A stretch of DNA of 64,000 nt from Selenomonas sp. WCT3 (lineage in GTDB: Bacteria > Bacillota > Negativicutes > Selenomonadales > Selenomonadaceae): contig FNCM01000001.1 in NCBI GenBank assembly GCA_900100835.1, positions 186,001-250,000 on the forward strand. The letters run 5' to 3'. The notes below the pieces were generated by a model. It made no database searches, was not told the origin of the DNA, and saw only the letters and a list, made by a program, of their open reading frames with translations. Positions 7,891 through 16,047 of this stretch are shown in pieces. The position numbers and the translations under genes are program-made. Position 1 is the first letter of the stretch. Each line of letters opens with the position of its first letter.

Positions 7891-9522
7891 ATGACCAACC
7901 AACTGCTAAAGCAGCTTGTGCAGCTGCCCAAGAAAACCTTCGTAATCCCAGCCGGCTATGAGCTGGCAACCAGCCTGCTCATTCTGGCCATTGCCAAGGA
8001 TTTCACCGGGCTTTTGAACCATTTTTATACCAAAGACATCACCCACATAGCCGAAACGGCGCCAGTTCTACTGGCGCTGTTTCTTATGCTCTGCCTGCAG
8101 ACGGGGATAAACTATCGGCAGCAGACTTTCTGGAAAAAAATTTCGGCGGACATGCGGGAACACTACCGCCAGCTCCTTCATCAACGACTGCCCTGCTCGC
8201 CAACTGCCCCCCGGGACTATTCCCTGCTAGCCTTAGAAACTGTTGATGCCCTGGATAATCTATATACCAAAATACTTCCCCTATTGACTGCCCTTTTGAT
8301 ACGCCTGCCGCTTCTGCTTACGGCCATGCTGGTCATTGACCCACTCACCGCCCTCCTATTTGCTCTCACTCTGCCCATTGCTCCATTTTTGCTCTATCTC
8401 ATCGGCCAGGCAACGAAAAAAGCCAGCCAGCGGGAATGGCATCACTTAGAAGCCTTGACTAGCGGTTTTCATGAACTGCTGCAGGGCATGGTGATGCTAA
8501 AGCTTTTCCGGCAGGACCGTCACCAGCGAGAACAACTGGCTTCCCTTAGCCAGTCCTTTGCCACGGCCTCCCTAACGGTATTGCAGCTCGCCTTTGTCAG
8601 TTCCTTTGCCCTCGAACTCATCACCACCTTATCCATTGCCCTTATTGCGGTAAGTACTGGCCTGCGGCTGCTTTCGGACGGCCTGTCCTTTGCCACAGCT
8701 TTTTTCGTACTGCTGCTGGCGCCAAAATTTTATGAACCCCTGCGGCAGGGGGGCCTTGCCTTCCACGCCTTTATGGATGCACATACGGCCTGGCAAAAAT
8801 TACAGGATATCCTGTTTGATGGCGTCCTAGCTTCCCCCACCGGTCACTTGGAGCAACTACAGATACCACCGGCGGTATTCCTCGACGCGCTGTGCTACCG
8901 CTATCCAGGTACCCCCACAGCTGTTATCCAGCAGCTGACCCTCACCATTCCCGCAGACAGAATTACCCTGATTACCGGTTCCAGTGGCAGTGGAAAAACC
9001 ACCCTGCTAAAACTCCTGGCCGGACTATGCCAGCCGGATTCCGGCACCATATCCTTGAACGACCACCCTCTTGCCACCATGGCAGAAGCAAGCCGTCAAA
9101 AACTGATTGCCTACGTTCCCCAGGAACCTCATCTCTTTGCCGCCAACCTGCGGGATAATACCTGCCTGTTTCAATCCATTCCCGATGAACGCATTCGGCA
9201 GGCACTGCGGCTCGCCTCACTGGAAAAATGGTATCACGCCCTGCCCCAGGGCCTCGATACCCCCCTGGGCCAAGGCGGGCTTCCCCTTTCAGAGGGCCAG
9301 CGCAAGCGCCTGGGACTGGCCAGAGCCCTGCTGCAAAACCGTCCCATTACGCTCCTCGATGAACCTACAGCTGGCATGGATGAAGCCCTAGAAGCCCAAG
9401 TCTTACGTGCCATCACGGTCTTTTCCCGCCATCGAACGGTAATTATCGTCTCCCATCGCCCGTCAGTCAAAGACATTGCCGATACCATCGTCGAACTAGA
9501 ACCAGGAGGTGACCCGCTATGA
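7891..9522 (+). CDS. cydD: Thiol reductant ABC exporter subunit CydD
   Basis: CydD and CydC form a heterodimeric ABC exporter that sends cysteine or glutathione to the periplasm and is needed to assemble cytochrome bd. Residues about 1-310 are the membrane domain with five to six helices. Residues about 330-540 are the ATPase: Walker A GSSGSGKTTLLK, signature LSEGQRKRLGLARAL, Walker B ITLLDEPTAGMDE and the H-loop IVSHRPS. The 543-residue length is slightly below the E. coli protein. The signature reads LSEGQ rather than LSGGQ. It overlaps cydC by four bases. No strong ribosome site is visible before ATG 7891 beyond AGG-like bases. Confidence 0.93.
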   Translation: MTNQLLKQLVQLPKKTFVIPAGYELATSLLILAIAKDFTGLLNHFYTKDITHIAETAPVLLALFLMLCLQTGINYRQQTFWKKISADMREHYRQLLHQRLPCSPTAPRDYSLLALETVDALDNLYTKILPLLTALLIRLPLLLTAMLVIDPLTALLFALTLPIAPFLLYLIGQATKKASQREWHHLEALTSGFHELLQGMVMLKLFRQDRHQREQLASLSQSFATASLTVLQLAFVSSFALELITTLSIALIAVSTGLRLLSDGLSFATAFFVLLLAPKFYEPLRQGGLAFHAFMDAHTAWQKLQDILFDGVLASPTGHLEQLQIPPAVFLDALCYRYPGTPTAVIQQLTLTIPADRITLITGSSGSGKTTLLKLLAGLCQPDSGTISLNDHPLATMAEASRQKLIAYVPQEPHLFAANLRDNTCLFQSIPDERIRQALRLASLEKWYHALPQGLDTPLGQGGLPLSEGQRKRLGLARALLQNRPITLLDEPTAGMDEALEAQVLRAITVFSRHRTVIIVSHRPSVKDIADTIVELEPGGDPL

Positions 9523-11093
9523 TTTCCCATCCATCCTTTCTGCCTAAGCTCGTGAAACTGCCACGGTTCACCACCTTGCTGTCCTCCACCCTGGCCGCCC
9601 TTGCTGCCGCTATCTGCGCCATTGGCCTTATGGGGACTGCCGCCTGGCTTATTTCCTCCGCCGCCCTGCATCCGCCTCTAGCCACGCTTACCCTTGCCAT
9701 CACCGCCGTTCGCACCTTTGGTATTGGCCGGGCCGGGTTCCGGTACCTGGAACGCTATCTTTCCCATAAGCTGGCCTTTCACAGCTTCACCAAACTGCAA
9801 CTATTCCTCTACGACCGGGCGGCTGCTGCCCTGCCCCTGCGCGAAGGACTGATCGCCCAAGGGCAGTGGCTGCAGGCCCTCACCACCGGATGCGGCACTT
9901 TGCGGGATTTCTACCTGCGCGGTCTGCTGCCGCCCCTCATCACCCTGCTGCTGCTCATCGCCATCAGCGCCGGCCTTTATCCACTGGTGGGCAAACTGGC
10001 GCTACTTCTCCTGCCGCTCTTTCTCCTTCACCTGCTGCTCCCCTATTGGGCAGCAGTTCTCCCGGCACCAACTGCCGGTACTTATCGGACCCTACTGTCC
10101 GATTCGGTAAACGGCCGCGACGAGCTCGCTGCCGCAGGCAGCTGGGCTGCCTTCCTTCCCCATTTAGACCAGCAGGCAAAATCCTTGAACCTGCAGCAAC
10201 AGCAGGAATCGGCCAAAGATTACCGCACCGATTTTCTGCTCCAGCTGCTCGATGTCCTTGTCTTTCTGCTGTTATTGGCTGGCCTTGCTCAATGCGTCCT
10301 GCATAACGCTTCCTTAAGCTTTATTGACCTTTCTCTCTGGCTGATGATACTTTTGGCAGCGATGCAAGAACTGCAGCCACTAGCTAAGGCCGCCCGCACC
10401 ATCCAACGAAGCCAACAAGCCGCCCAAGTAATTTTAACCAAGCCTCTCCCTCAAACACCAGTAGAATCCACCGCTCCCATTGACAAGTCAAATTCCCTGC
10501 TGACAATTCAACAGGTAGATTTTGGCTATCAGCCAGCGATTCCCATTCTCCAGGGCCTTTCCTTCCGCATAGCTCACGGCCAGCACACCGCCATCGTAGG
10601 CGACAGCGGTTCGGGCAAGACCACGCTGGCCGGACTTATCTGCGGCTTTTGGCCCGCCGATAGTGGTTCTATCTATCTGACCGGTCAAATATCAGCCAAC
10701 CTTCAAACCTCTTTTCTCTTCACCGGCACCATCCGTGACAACTTTCAGCGCCTCATCCCCGGGATTTCCGATGCAGCCATTCTTCGCTGCCTGCGGATTT
10801 CCAAACTTGACCGCTGGCTTACGAATCAACCTGCCGGACTTGACACCTGCCTTACAGCGAACGCCCAAAATCTCTCTGGCGGCCAGCGAAACCGCCTGCT
10901 CACTGCCCTAGCCCTGGCGAAACCTGGCGAACTTTTAATTCTCGATGAACCAACGGCCGGCCTGGACAAAAAAACAGCCTCCGCACTGCTTACCGAGCTC
11001 CTCATAGAGCTTGATAAGCAGCAACGGACGCTGTTGCTCATTACCCATGATTCACCGGCTGCTGCCAGGATGAAGCAGGTTATCCATCTTTAA
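9519..11093 (+). CDS. cydC: Thiol reductant ABC exporter subunit CydC
   Basis: The partner half-transporter of CydD. Residues about 1-305 are the membrane domain, and residues about 325-520 are the ATPase with Walker A GDSGSGKTTLAG, signature LSGGQRNRLLTALAL, Walker B LLILDEPTAGLDK and H-loop LITHDSP. The 524-residue length is a little shorter than usual, and the loop between Walker A and the Q-loop is short. ATG 9519 overlaps the cydD stop (ATGA) and has AGGAGGTG upstream. Its stop codon abuts the stop of the convergent phosphoethanolamine transferase gene with no intergenic base, and no terminator is seen at the junction. Confidence 0.93.
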   Translation: MISHPSFLPKLVKLPRFTTLLSSTLAALAAAICAIGLMGTAAWLISSAALHPPLATLTLAITAVRTFGIGRAGFRYLERYLSHKLAFHSFTKLQLFLYDRAAAALPLREGLIAQGQWLQALTTGCGTLRDFYLRGLLPPLITLLLLIAISAGLYPLVGKLALLLLPLFLLHLLLPYWAAVLPAPTAGTYRTLLSDSVNGRDELAAAGSWAAFLPHLDQQAKSLNLQQQQESAKDYRTDFLLQLLDVLVFLLLLAGLAQCVLHNASLSFIDLSLWLMILLAAMQELQPLAKAARTIQRSQQAAQVILTKPLPQTPVESTAPIDKSNSLLTIQQVDFGYQPAIPILQGLSFRIAHGQHTAIVGDSGSGKTTLAGLICGFWPADSGSIYLTGQISANLQTSFLFTGTIRDNFQRLIPGISDAAILRCLRISKLDRWLTNQPAGLDTCLTANAQNLSGGQRNRLLTALALAKPGELLILDEPTAGLDKKTASALLTELLIELDKQQRTLLLITHDSPAAARMKQVIHL

Positions 11094-12827
11094 CTATTTC
11101 ATTTCTGTATCGTAATTTTTGCCGCGGACAATACGCTTGCGCCCCCCGTCAAACTTCGGGTTTATCACGCTTTTGGCCGGATTGAACTCTGCCGTACGGA
11201 TTCCCAACAAGTCCATAATCGTATGAATCATATCATCGGTCATATAGGGACGATTGACTGCCGCGCAAACTGCCTGCCATTTTTGCGGATGCTTTTCCCG
11301 GTATTTTGGCGATGCCCAGAATATCAACGGAACCTCTAGCTGCTGATGGTTCGGATTTTCCTCCACATGCCCGGCAAAATTGCTGCCGTTGTCGTAGATG
11401 GTCTCCCCATGGTCTGGCAAATAAATCACAATGGCTTCCTTGTCTTGGAATTTTCCCAACAGGGAGCTTACCACAAAGTCATTGTAAAACATAGCATTTT
11501 CATACTGAGCTATTTCCGTGCGCTTTTCTTCGGACAAGTCTTTTTGTGGCGCGGGAATATCATCCTTGGTAAATTTCGTGAAGAGATACGGGAAGCGCAT
11601 GTAATAAAGGCCATGCCCTCCCATGAGATGCAGCACGTAGAAATTCTTTTCCGCTGGCTGCTGCAAGGCTTCATCCACTAGAGGGAAGAGCTCCTCATCC
11701 AGCCGCCCGCCGTCTTCGTGGGACTCCCGCAGCTGGGTAAAACGCTTTACATCGCTTCGGCCAGCAAAGAGCTGCGCCACATTTCCCCAAATACCCGAAC
11801 TTTCCTGATTGGAAAGCCAATAAGTCTTATAGCCAGCAGCCCGCATGACATCGATGAGATTGTTGTACCGATACCATTCCTTATCGGATTCCACATCGTG
11901 GAAGGTAAAGAGCTCCCGCAGCACGGCGACGGTAGCCCCCTGGGGGCTGATGGTATCGCGAAATACCGCCAGCTCCCCCTGGCGGCTTAGCTCGTCAAGG
12001 TTTGGCGTATTGTCAAGGGGATAGCCATAAAGATGCAGCCGGTCGCGATTGGTCGACTCCCCCAATATAAACACCACATACGGAACATCACTGTCGTTTT
12101 CCGTGATTTCCACATCGGCGGCAGCCTGCTGCTTGAGTTCCTCAAAGGCCTGAATATTCCGCACGGAGGTATCAATAGCCCGTCCCACCCGCACTGCGGG
12201 AATATCCAGCGAATCGTTGATGACAAAGGAGTGGTACTGCTGCCAAAGGCAAATGCCAGCCCCCAGCCCCGCCAACAAAAAAGCTGGCAACAGCCGGTTC
12301 CGGTTATGACGGGTCATAACGGTAAACCGTGGCTGATATCCATAGCGATAAATAGCGGCCAAAAAAGTCAGGGCACCAACGCCAACAGCTGCCCCCTTCC
12401 AGCCGACATACATCCGCAAGAACTCCCCGGCCTCGTGGAAATTCGTCTGCAAAAGCGCCGTGATGATTCCCGCCCCCACCAGGGTCTGATAATTATAAAT
12501 GGAAAAACACTCCAGTGCTCCCAAAATTGCCGACACCACCAGCGCAGCCTGCCAAAGGCCCCAGCGCAGCTTTCGCTGGGGAATCAGCCCAATTCCCATG
12601 ACAAAGAGCACCACACCTGCCAGCAGAAAAATCGCATCAATCGCCAATACCGGCAGCTGCTGTGCCTTATACATATGGATGTTCTGCCAAACAATCGAAA
12701 AGAAATTCAAGCCAAAAATCCCCAGTATGACTCCCGTCTGCAACTCTACTGCCTGCTGCATCCGCGCCCATACCTTTAGGAAAAATGCCTTCCCACGCAC
12801 AAAAAAGCCCCCCACTGCGAAATTCAT
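11094..12827 (-). CDS. Phosphoethanolamine transferase, sulfatase superfamily (EptA/CptA-like)
   Basis: An inner-membrane enzyme expected to move phosphoethanolamine from phosphatidylethanolamine onto lipid A, LPS core or another surface glycan. The N-terminal part (about residues 25-215) has five hydrophobic segments; the rest is a periplasmic alkaline-phosphatase-like domain. Metal-site and nucleophile motifs are visible: FILGESTNRDRLHLYGY, the nucleophile threonine in SPQGATVAVLREL, HLMGGHG and YLPDHGETIYDN. At 577 residues it fits the family. The ATG used lies within the divergent inverted repeat and has no ribosome site; a GTG at 12800 behind GGGGGG or ATG at 12761 may be the true start. 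The exact acceptor cannot be read from sequence. Confidence 0.87.
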   Translation of the reverse strand: MNFAVGGFFVRGKAFFLKVWARMQQAVELQTGVILGIFGLNFFSIVWQNIHMYKAQQLPVLAIDAIFLLAGVVLFVMGIGLIPQRKLRWGLWQAALVVSAILGALECFSIYNYQTLVGAGIITALLQTNFHEAGEFLRMYVGWKGAAVGVGALTFLAAIYRYGYQPRFTVMTRHNRNRLLPAFLLAGLGAGICLWQQYHSFVINDSLDIPAVRVGRAIDTSVRNIQAFEELKQQAAADVEITENDSDVPYVVFILGESTNRDRLHLYGYPLDNTPNLDELSRQGELAVFRDTISPQGATVAVLRELFTFHDVESDKEWYRYNNLIDVMRAAGYKTYWLSNQESSGIWGNVAQLFAGRSDVKRFTQLRESHEDGGRLDEELFPLVDEALQQPAEKNFYVLHLMGGHGLYYMRFPYLFTKFTKDDIPAPQKDLSEEKRTEIAQYENAMFYNDFVVSSLLGKFQDKEAIVIYLPDHGETIYDNGSNFAGHVEENPNHQQLEVPLIFWASPKYREKHPQKWQAVCAAVNRPYMTDDMIHTIMDLLGIRTAEFNPAKSVINPKFDGGRKRIVRGKNYDTEMK

Positions 12828-12853
12828 GATATAATGTCATTATTATATCATGA
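12824..12853. promoter_or_regulatory. Perfect 12-base inverted repeat carrying both divergent -10 boxes
   Basis: TCATGATATAAT, six bases, then ATTATATCATGA form a perfect inverted repeat between the phosphoethanolamine transferase gene and the divergent helical protein gene. Each arm contains TATAAT: 12830-12835 on the plus strand and 12842-12847 on the minus strand. It can serve as a shared operator or as two face-to-face promoters. Confidence 0.6.
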
Positions 12854-12870
12854 TATGGGAGGAAAATTTC

Positions 12871-13575
12871 ATGACACAAGATGAATTTCATAAATTAGTC
12901 CACTTCGTAATGGAAACTCCAGCCAAACCGCCTCATTCCCTCTTTGTCGGCGGCATGGACAATTGGCATGCCCGAGCCCGGCTGGCTCATTTTCTGGCCA
13001 TGAAGGGAATCGACAAGACGGAAGAAGCCTTAGAGCTCTTCCACAGCGTCGTGGAAGCAGAAATCGACGAGGAAAATGCGGAGGATGTCGAGGAAAAAGT
13101 TTATGCCCTCCAGCGCCTCAGCCTCATGGAACGGGACCAGAAGCAAAACGATGAGGCTCTCACGCACATCAATCAGGCCATCGAGCTGGCTGAATCCACG
13201 GATTTCCTTTACAAATACATTCTGCGCGGCGAGCTTTGGGCGGACCGTTGGAATCTGCTCCATAAAATGGGCATGACCAAAGAAGCCGAAGCCGAAGCCG
13301 ATGAACGCATCGATTTCTACAAGGATATTCCCGTGGAACACAACAGCTATCTCTACTACGGCTACCGCTTCAAAGCCCAGCTATCTGCAGAACGCGGCGT
13401 TACGCTGGTGGCCAAGGATTACATGCACATGGCCATTCACTCCATGGAAATTCCGGCCCAGTACGAAGCGGGCCTGGAAACGGCCTTCGCCGCCACCCAC
13501 GACAACGCTTCCTGGATTCTCAGCGAAGTCGATAAAGCCACCCCTAACCCAGAAAAACTACACTGGGACATCTAA
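12871..13575 (+). CDS. Uncharacterised helical, TPR-like protein
   Basis: I do not recognise a named family. The 234-residue product has no signal peptide or membrane segment and is rich in acidic and helix-forming residues. Segments such as ALELFHSVVEAEIDEENAED, DEALTHINQAIELAEST and TKEAEAEADERIDFYKD look like tetratricopeptide-type helix pairs, suggesting a cytoplasmic scaffold or adaptor. ATG 12871 is preferred over the upstream in-frame codon at 12850 because GGGAGGA lies seven to eight bases before it. The gene is divergent from the phosphoethanolamine transferase gene across a perfect inverted repeat, so the two may share control. A terminator follows the stop. Confidence 0.7.
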   Translation: MTQDEFHKLVHFVMETPAKPPHSLFVGGMDNWHARARLAHFLAMKGIDKTEEALELFHSVVEAEIDEENAEDVEEKVYALQRLSLMERDQKQNDEALTHINQAIELAESTDFLYKYILRGELWADRWNLLHKMGMTKEAEAEADERIDFYKDIPVEHNSYLYYGYRFKAQLSAERGVTLVAKDYMHMAIHSMEIPAQYEAGLETAFAATHDNASWILSEVDKATPNPEKLHWDI

Positions 13576-13589
13576 ACCATAACAAGCAA

Positions 13590-13622
13590 AAACAGCCTTC
13601 CCTACTGAGAAGGCTGTTTTTT
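13590..13622. terminator. Bidirectional terminator between the TPR-like gene and tadA
   Basis: AAAAACAGCCTTC, a short loop, then GAAGGCTGTTTTTTT. The stem is flanked by A and T runs, so it can end transcription of both convergent genes. It lies before the tadA stop codon on the minus strand and partly overlaps the tadA end. Confidence 0.85.
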
Positions 13623-14069
13623 TGCTGCCTTACGCTGCTCGCGGCGCATCTTGAAGAATCGCTTCATAATATCGGCGCATTCCTGCTGCAGGACTCCTGC
13701 CGTAATCTCCGGACGGTGATTCAGCGTGGGATTGCCAGGGATGTTAAATACCGATTCACAAGCGCCGGCCTTGGCATCAGTACTGCCATAGACCACCCGA
13801 TCTACCCGGCTCATGACAATTGCTCCGGCACACATGGGACACGGCTCAATCGTCACATAGAGAGTCAGCCCCGATAAACGCCAACGGCCTAATTTCTTGC
13901 AACACTCCTGAATCGCAATGAGCTCAGCATGGGCCGTAGCATCATGCCAAGTTTCCCGCATGTTATGTCCCCGGGCCACCACAGAGCCGTTCTCATCCAC
14001 AAGCACGGCTCCGATAGGCACCTCTTCCTTATCATAGGCCAACTGGGCCTCTTCCAGCGCCAGTCTCAT
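13602..14069 (-). CDS. tadA: tRNA-specific adenosine deaminase
   Basis: TadA converts adenosine 34 to inosine in the wobble position of tRNA-Arg(ACG). The zinc deaminase motifs are complete: HAELIAI (with the catalytic glutamate) and EPCPMCAGAI. The 155-residue protein has a basic C-terminal tail. The start is ATG 14067-14069. Homologues carry about seven residues before the YMRLAL segment; these codons exist upstream (LDDEK then Y) but begin with CTG inside the stop region of the previous gene, so an atypical start cannot be excluded. It follows the 95-residue gene almost directly and shares its promoter. Confidence 0.93.
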   Translation of the reverse strand: MRLALEEAQLAYDKEEVPIGAVLVDENGSVVARGHNMRETWHDATAHAELIAIQECCKKLGRWRLSGLTLYVTIEPCPMCAGAIVMSRVDRVVYGSTDAKAGACESVFNIPGNPTLNHRPEITAGVLQQECADIMKRFFKMRREQRKAAKKQPSQ

Positions 14070-14079
14070 ATACTTCTCG

Positions 14080-14367
14080 TCATCCAGCGTCGTGTATCTT
14101 CCCTTCTGCTTTGCTAAGATCTACATCACTTTGATAAAACAGCGACTGTGTTGGCCGAGCCCTCAACTCCAATCGATAGGCATTCGGTACTCCCGGCCCT
14201 GCTTCGTTATCCGGGCGTGCCTCTTTTTCCATCTCATGGTTGAGAATCTCCGCAAACTGCTTTTTGTTCTTGGGATGGTCCTCATATCCTTCCTTGCGCT
14301 CGAAGAACTTGCCAATTCCTGACTCAACAGGTTTTAAAGCGGATACTCGCTCAATACGGTCTACCAC
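14080..14367 (-). CDS. Small uncharacterised protein upstream of tadA
   Basis: A 95-residue, strongly hydrophilic protein with no signal peptide, membrane helix or cysteine. I do not recognise the family. Visible features are a charged central segment (FFERKEGYEDHPKNKKQFAE) and a C-terminal half rich in P, R and D. The start is the GTG at 14367, chosen because AGGAGG lies seven to eight bases upstream; the longer frame from GTG 14376 would place the ribosome site against the start codon. Its stop overlaps the region where tadA translation begins, so the two are probably coupled. The promoter carries a 19-base inverted repeat. Confidence 0.6.
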   Translation of the reverse strand: MVDRIERVSALKPVESGIGKFFERKEGYEDHPKNKKQFAEILNHEMEKEARPDNEAGPGVPNAYRLELRARPTQSLFYQSDVDLSKAEGKIHDAG

Positions 14368-14406
14368 AGTAAACACCTCCTCGGTGCATTTCTGCTAATG
14401 CAATCA

Positions 14407-14435
14407 ATATTACCCTACATTTTATATATCGTCAA
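14407..14435 (-). promoter_or_regulatory. Promoter of the small gene-tadA operon
   Basis: On the minus strand TTGACG (14430-14435), a 17-base spacer and TAATAT (14407-14412). The -35 box lies inside the inverted repeat at 14427-14445. Confidence 0.7.
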
Positions 14436-14445
14436 CTTGACGATA
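14427..14445. promoter_or_regulatory. 19-base perfect inverted repeat over the -35 box
   Basis: TATCGTCAA, one central C, then TTGACGATA: nine-base arms with no mismatch. It covers the -35 hexamer of the small gene-tadA promoter, the classic place for a repressor dimer. The cognate regulator is unknown. Confidence 0.6.
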
Positions 14446-14479
14446 AAAATTAAGTCTTTTGACCTACTTTTTATAAAAA

Positions 14480-14511
14480 AAGAGCCTGTACCAACGTACA
14501 AGCTCTTTCTA
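14480..14511 (-). terminator. Terminator of mdh
   Basis: On the minus strand AAGAGC-TTGTAC-loop-GTACA-GGCTCTT is followed by a T-rich tract, 35 bases after the mdh stop. Confidence 0.8.
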
Positions 14512-14545
14512 TCTCACTTACTATGGCAACTCAGCAACACAAAAC

Positions 14546-15514
14546 TTATTTCAGAGCGTCGCCCAGTTTGGAATTGGTGTTGCGGGCAGCAGCTACGCTC
14601 TCATCGAACTTAGCTTTCTCATCGCCTTCGAGTTTATACTCGACAATCTTTTCCATACCGTTTTTGCCGAGGACGACCGGAACACCGATGCAGAGGTCTT
14701 TCTCGCCGTATTCGCCGTCAAGGTATACGCAGCACGGCATGAGTTTCTTGGAATCGAGGGCAATAGCCTCAACCATAGCGGCAGCAGCAGCACCCGGAGC
14801 ATACCAAGCGGAAGTTCCGAGAAGCCCCGTCAGCGTAGCACCGCCAACCTTCGTCTGAGCAACGGCATCATCCAGCTGCTCTTTGGAGAGGAAATTCGTA
14901 ACCGGAATGCCGCGATACGTAGCAATGCTCGTAAGTGGGACCATGGTCTTGTCGCTGTGACCACCAATAACCATGCCATCGATATCCGTCGGCGTAGCCG
15001 GATAGCCTGCTTCCTGCAGAGCCTTGGACAGGAAATAACGGAAACGGCTGCTGTCGAGCATACCGCCCTGGCCAATGACGCGGTTGCGCGGCAGTTTGGA
15101 ATCTTTAAGAGTCAGGAAGGTCATCGTATCCATCGGGTTGGAAATAATGATGAAGATGGCATTCGGAGAATATTTGACAGCCTGGTCTACAACGCTCTTT
15201 ACGATTTTAGCGTTGACACCGATAAGCTCTTCACGAGTCATGCCCGGTTTACGCGGCATGCCAGAAGTGATGACAACTACATCAGAACCAGCCGTCGGAG
15301 CATAGCCGTTCTCATCCCCGATTTCAGCCGTTACACCGACAACCGTCGAATCAAAGTTCAGCATATGAGCCGTCTGCATGATATCCATAGCTTTGCCTTC
15401 GGCAAAACCTTTCTTGATATCCACGAGCATAACCTCGCTGCAGAAATTCTTGACTGCGAGAACATTTGCAACGGTAGCACCTACGTTACCTGCACCAACA
15501 ACTGTTACTTTCAT
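14546..15514 (-). CDS. mdh: Malate dehydrogenase (LDH-like, NAD-dependent)
   Basis: It interconverts malate and oxaloacetate, here probably in the reductive branch toward fumarate, succinate and propionate. The 322-residue protein starts MKVTVVGAGNVGATVANVLA (nucleotide fold) with an aspartate in LVDIKKG that favours NAD. The substrate loop SGMPRKPGMTREEL has the arginine that selects malate over lactate. The catalytic histidine lies in VIGGHSDKTMVP. ATG 15514 has AAGGAGG upstream; the frame extends 29 codons further without a ribosome site. It is a single-gene unit with its own promoter, operator-like repeat and terminator. Confidence 0.94.
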   Translation of the reverse strand: MKVTVVGAGNVGATVANVLAVKNFCSEVMLVDIKKGFAEGKAMDIMQTAHMLNFDSTVVGVTAEIGDENGYAPTAGSDVVVITSGMPRKPGMTREELIGVNAKIVKSVVDQAVKYSPNAIFIIISNPMDTMTFLTLKDSKLPRNRVIGQGGMLDSSRFRYFLSKALQEAGYPATPTDIDGMVIGGHSDKTMVPLTSIATYRGIPVTNFLSKEQLDDAVAQTKVGGATLTGLLGTSAWYAPGAAAAAMVEAIALDSKKLMPCCVYLDGEYGEKDLCIGVPVVLGKNGMEKIVEYKLEGDEKAKFDESVAAARNTNSKLGDALK

Positions 15515-15592
15515 AATAAATTGCCTCCTTATAATTTGAAAACGGCCTGTTCTTTTACCATAACAGAAACCGCTTTCGGAATGCCTTTTATC

Positions 15593-15614
15593 ATGAATCA
15601 CACTTATGATTCAT
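15593..15614. promoter_or_regulatory. Inverted repeat just downstream of the mdh transcription start
   Basis: ATGAATCA, six bases, TGATTCAT: perfect eight-base arms, centred about +13 relative to the predicted mdh start. The position suits a blocking repressor. Confidence 0.55.
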
Positions 15615-15623
15615 TACGTGTAA

Positions 15624-15652
15624 ATTATAACAAAGTCGGTTGTAAAAATCAA
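15624..15652 (-). promoter_or_regulatory. Promoter of mdh
   Basis: Minus strand TTGATT (15647-15652), 17-base spacer, TATAAT (15624-15629), followed at once by the ATGAATCA inverted repeat. The untranslated leader is about 100 bases. Confidence 0.75.
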
Positions 15653-15730
15653 TCTTTTTCCTTTAGTTTTTTTATTTTATCATAAATTAAGATTATATTT
15701 TTAAGACCTGCTAATAAGTAGTCAGACAAC

Positions 15731-15763
15731 AAAAGAGACCCCTTTCTAAATAGGGTCTCTTTC
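15731..15763 (-). terminator. Terminator of the rubredoxin gene
   Basis: AAAGAGACCC, short loop, GGGTCTCTTT hairpin, about 40 bases after the rubredoxin stop on the minus strand. Confidence 0.85.
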
Positions 15764-15801
15764 CCGTCAACAGTGGGCAAAAGCCACTAAAGTCTATCAC
15801 C

Positions 15802-15963
15802 TCAGGACTGTTCTTCAAAGTCCTCTTTACCAACTCCGCAGAGTGGGCAAACAAAATCATCCGGCAGCTCTTCGAAGGGTACACCTGGCGCCAAATCGTA
15901 ATCCGGGTCTCCCTTTTCTTCATCGTAAATCCAGCCACAAACCGTACAAACCCAAGTTTTCAT
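15802..15963 (-). CDS. Rubredoxin
   Basis: A small one-iron electron carrier, usually linked in anaerobes to oxygen or peroxide reduction. The 53-residue protein begins [20 protein letters not shown] and ends with [15 protein letters not shown]. The two CxxC pairs (CTVC and CPLC) bind iron, and the CGWIYD and D-x-[17 protein letters not shown] segments are typical rubredoxin. ATG 15961-15963 has AGGAGG upstream. A longer open frame on the same strand is a shifted artefact and not the gene. It is a monocistronic unit with a terminator. It could serve the oxygen defence suggested by the cyd operon, but no direct partner gene is adjacent. Confidence 0.96.
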   Translation of the reverse strand: MKTWVCTVCGWIYDEEKGDPDYDLAPGVPFEELPDDFVCPLCGVGKEDFEEQS

Positions 15964-16047
15964 AATGCCCCTCCTAACAATATAAATAGAATCGTCTCTA
16001 TTAGGAAGGTTTCGCCTTGGTCAAAATGAAATCCTGCCAGGGAAAAA

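Noticed and set aside
15711..15938. 75-codon minus-strand frame over the rubredoxin gene
   Set aside because: It is a shifted frame; the frame with ATG at 15963 gives an unmistakable rubredoxin.
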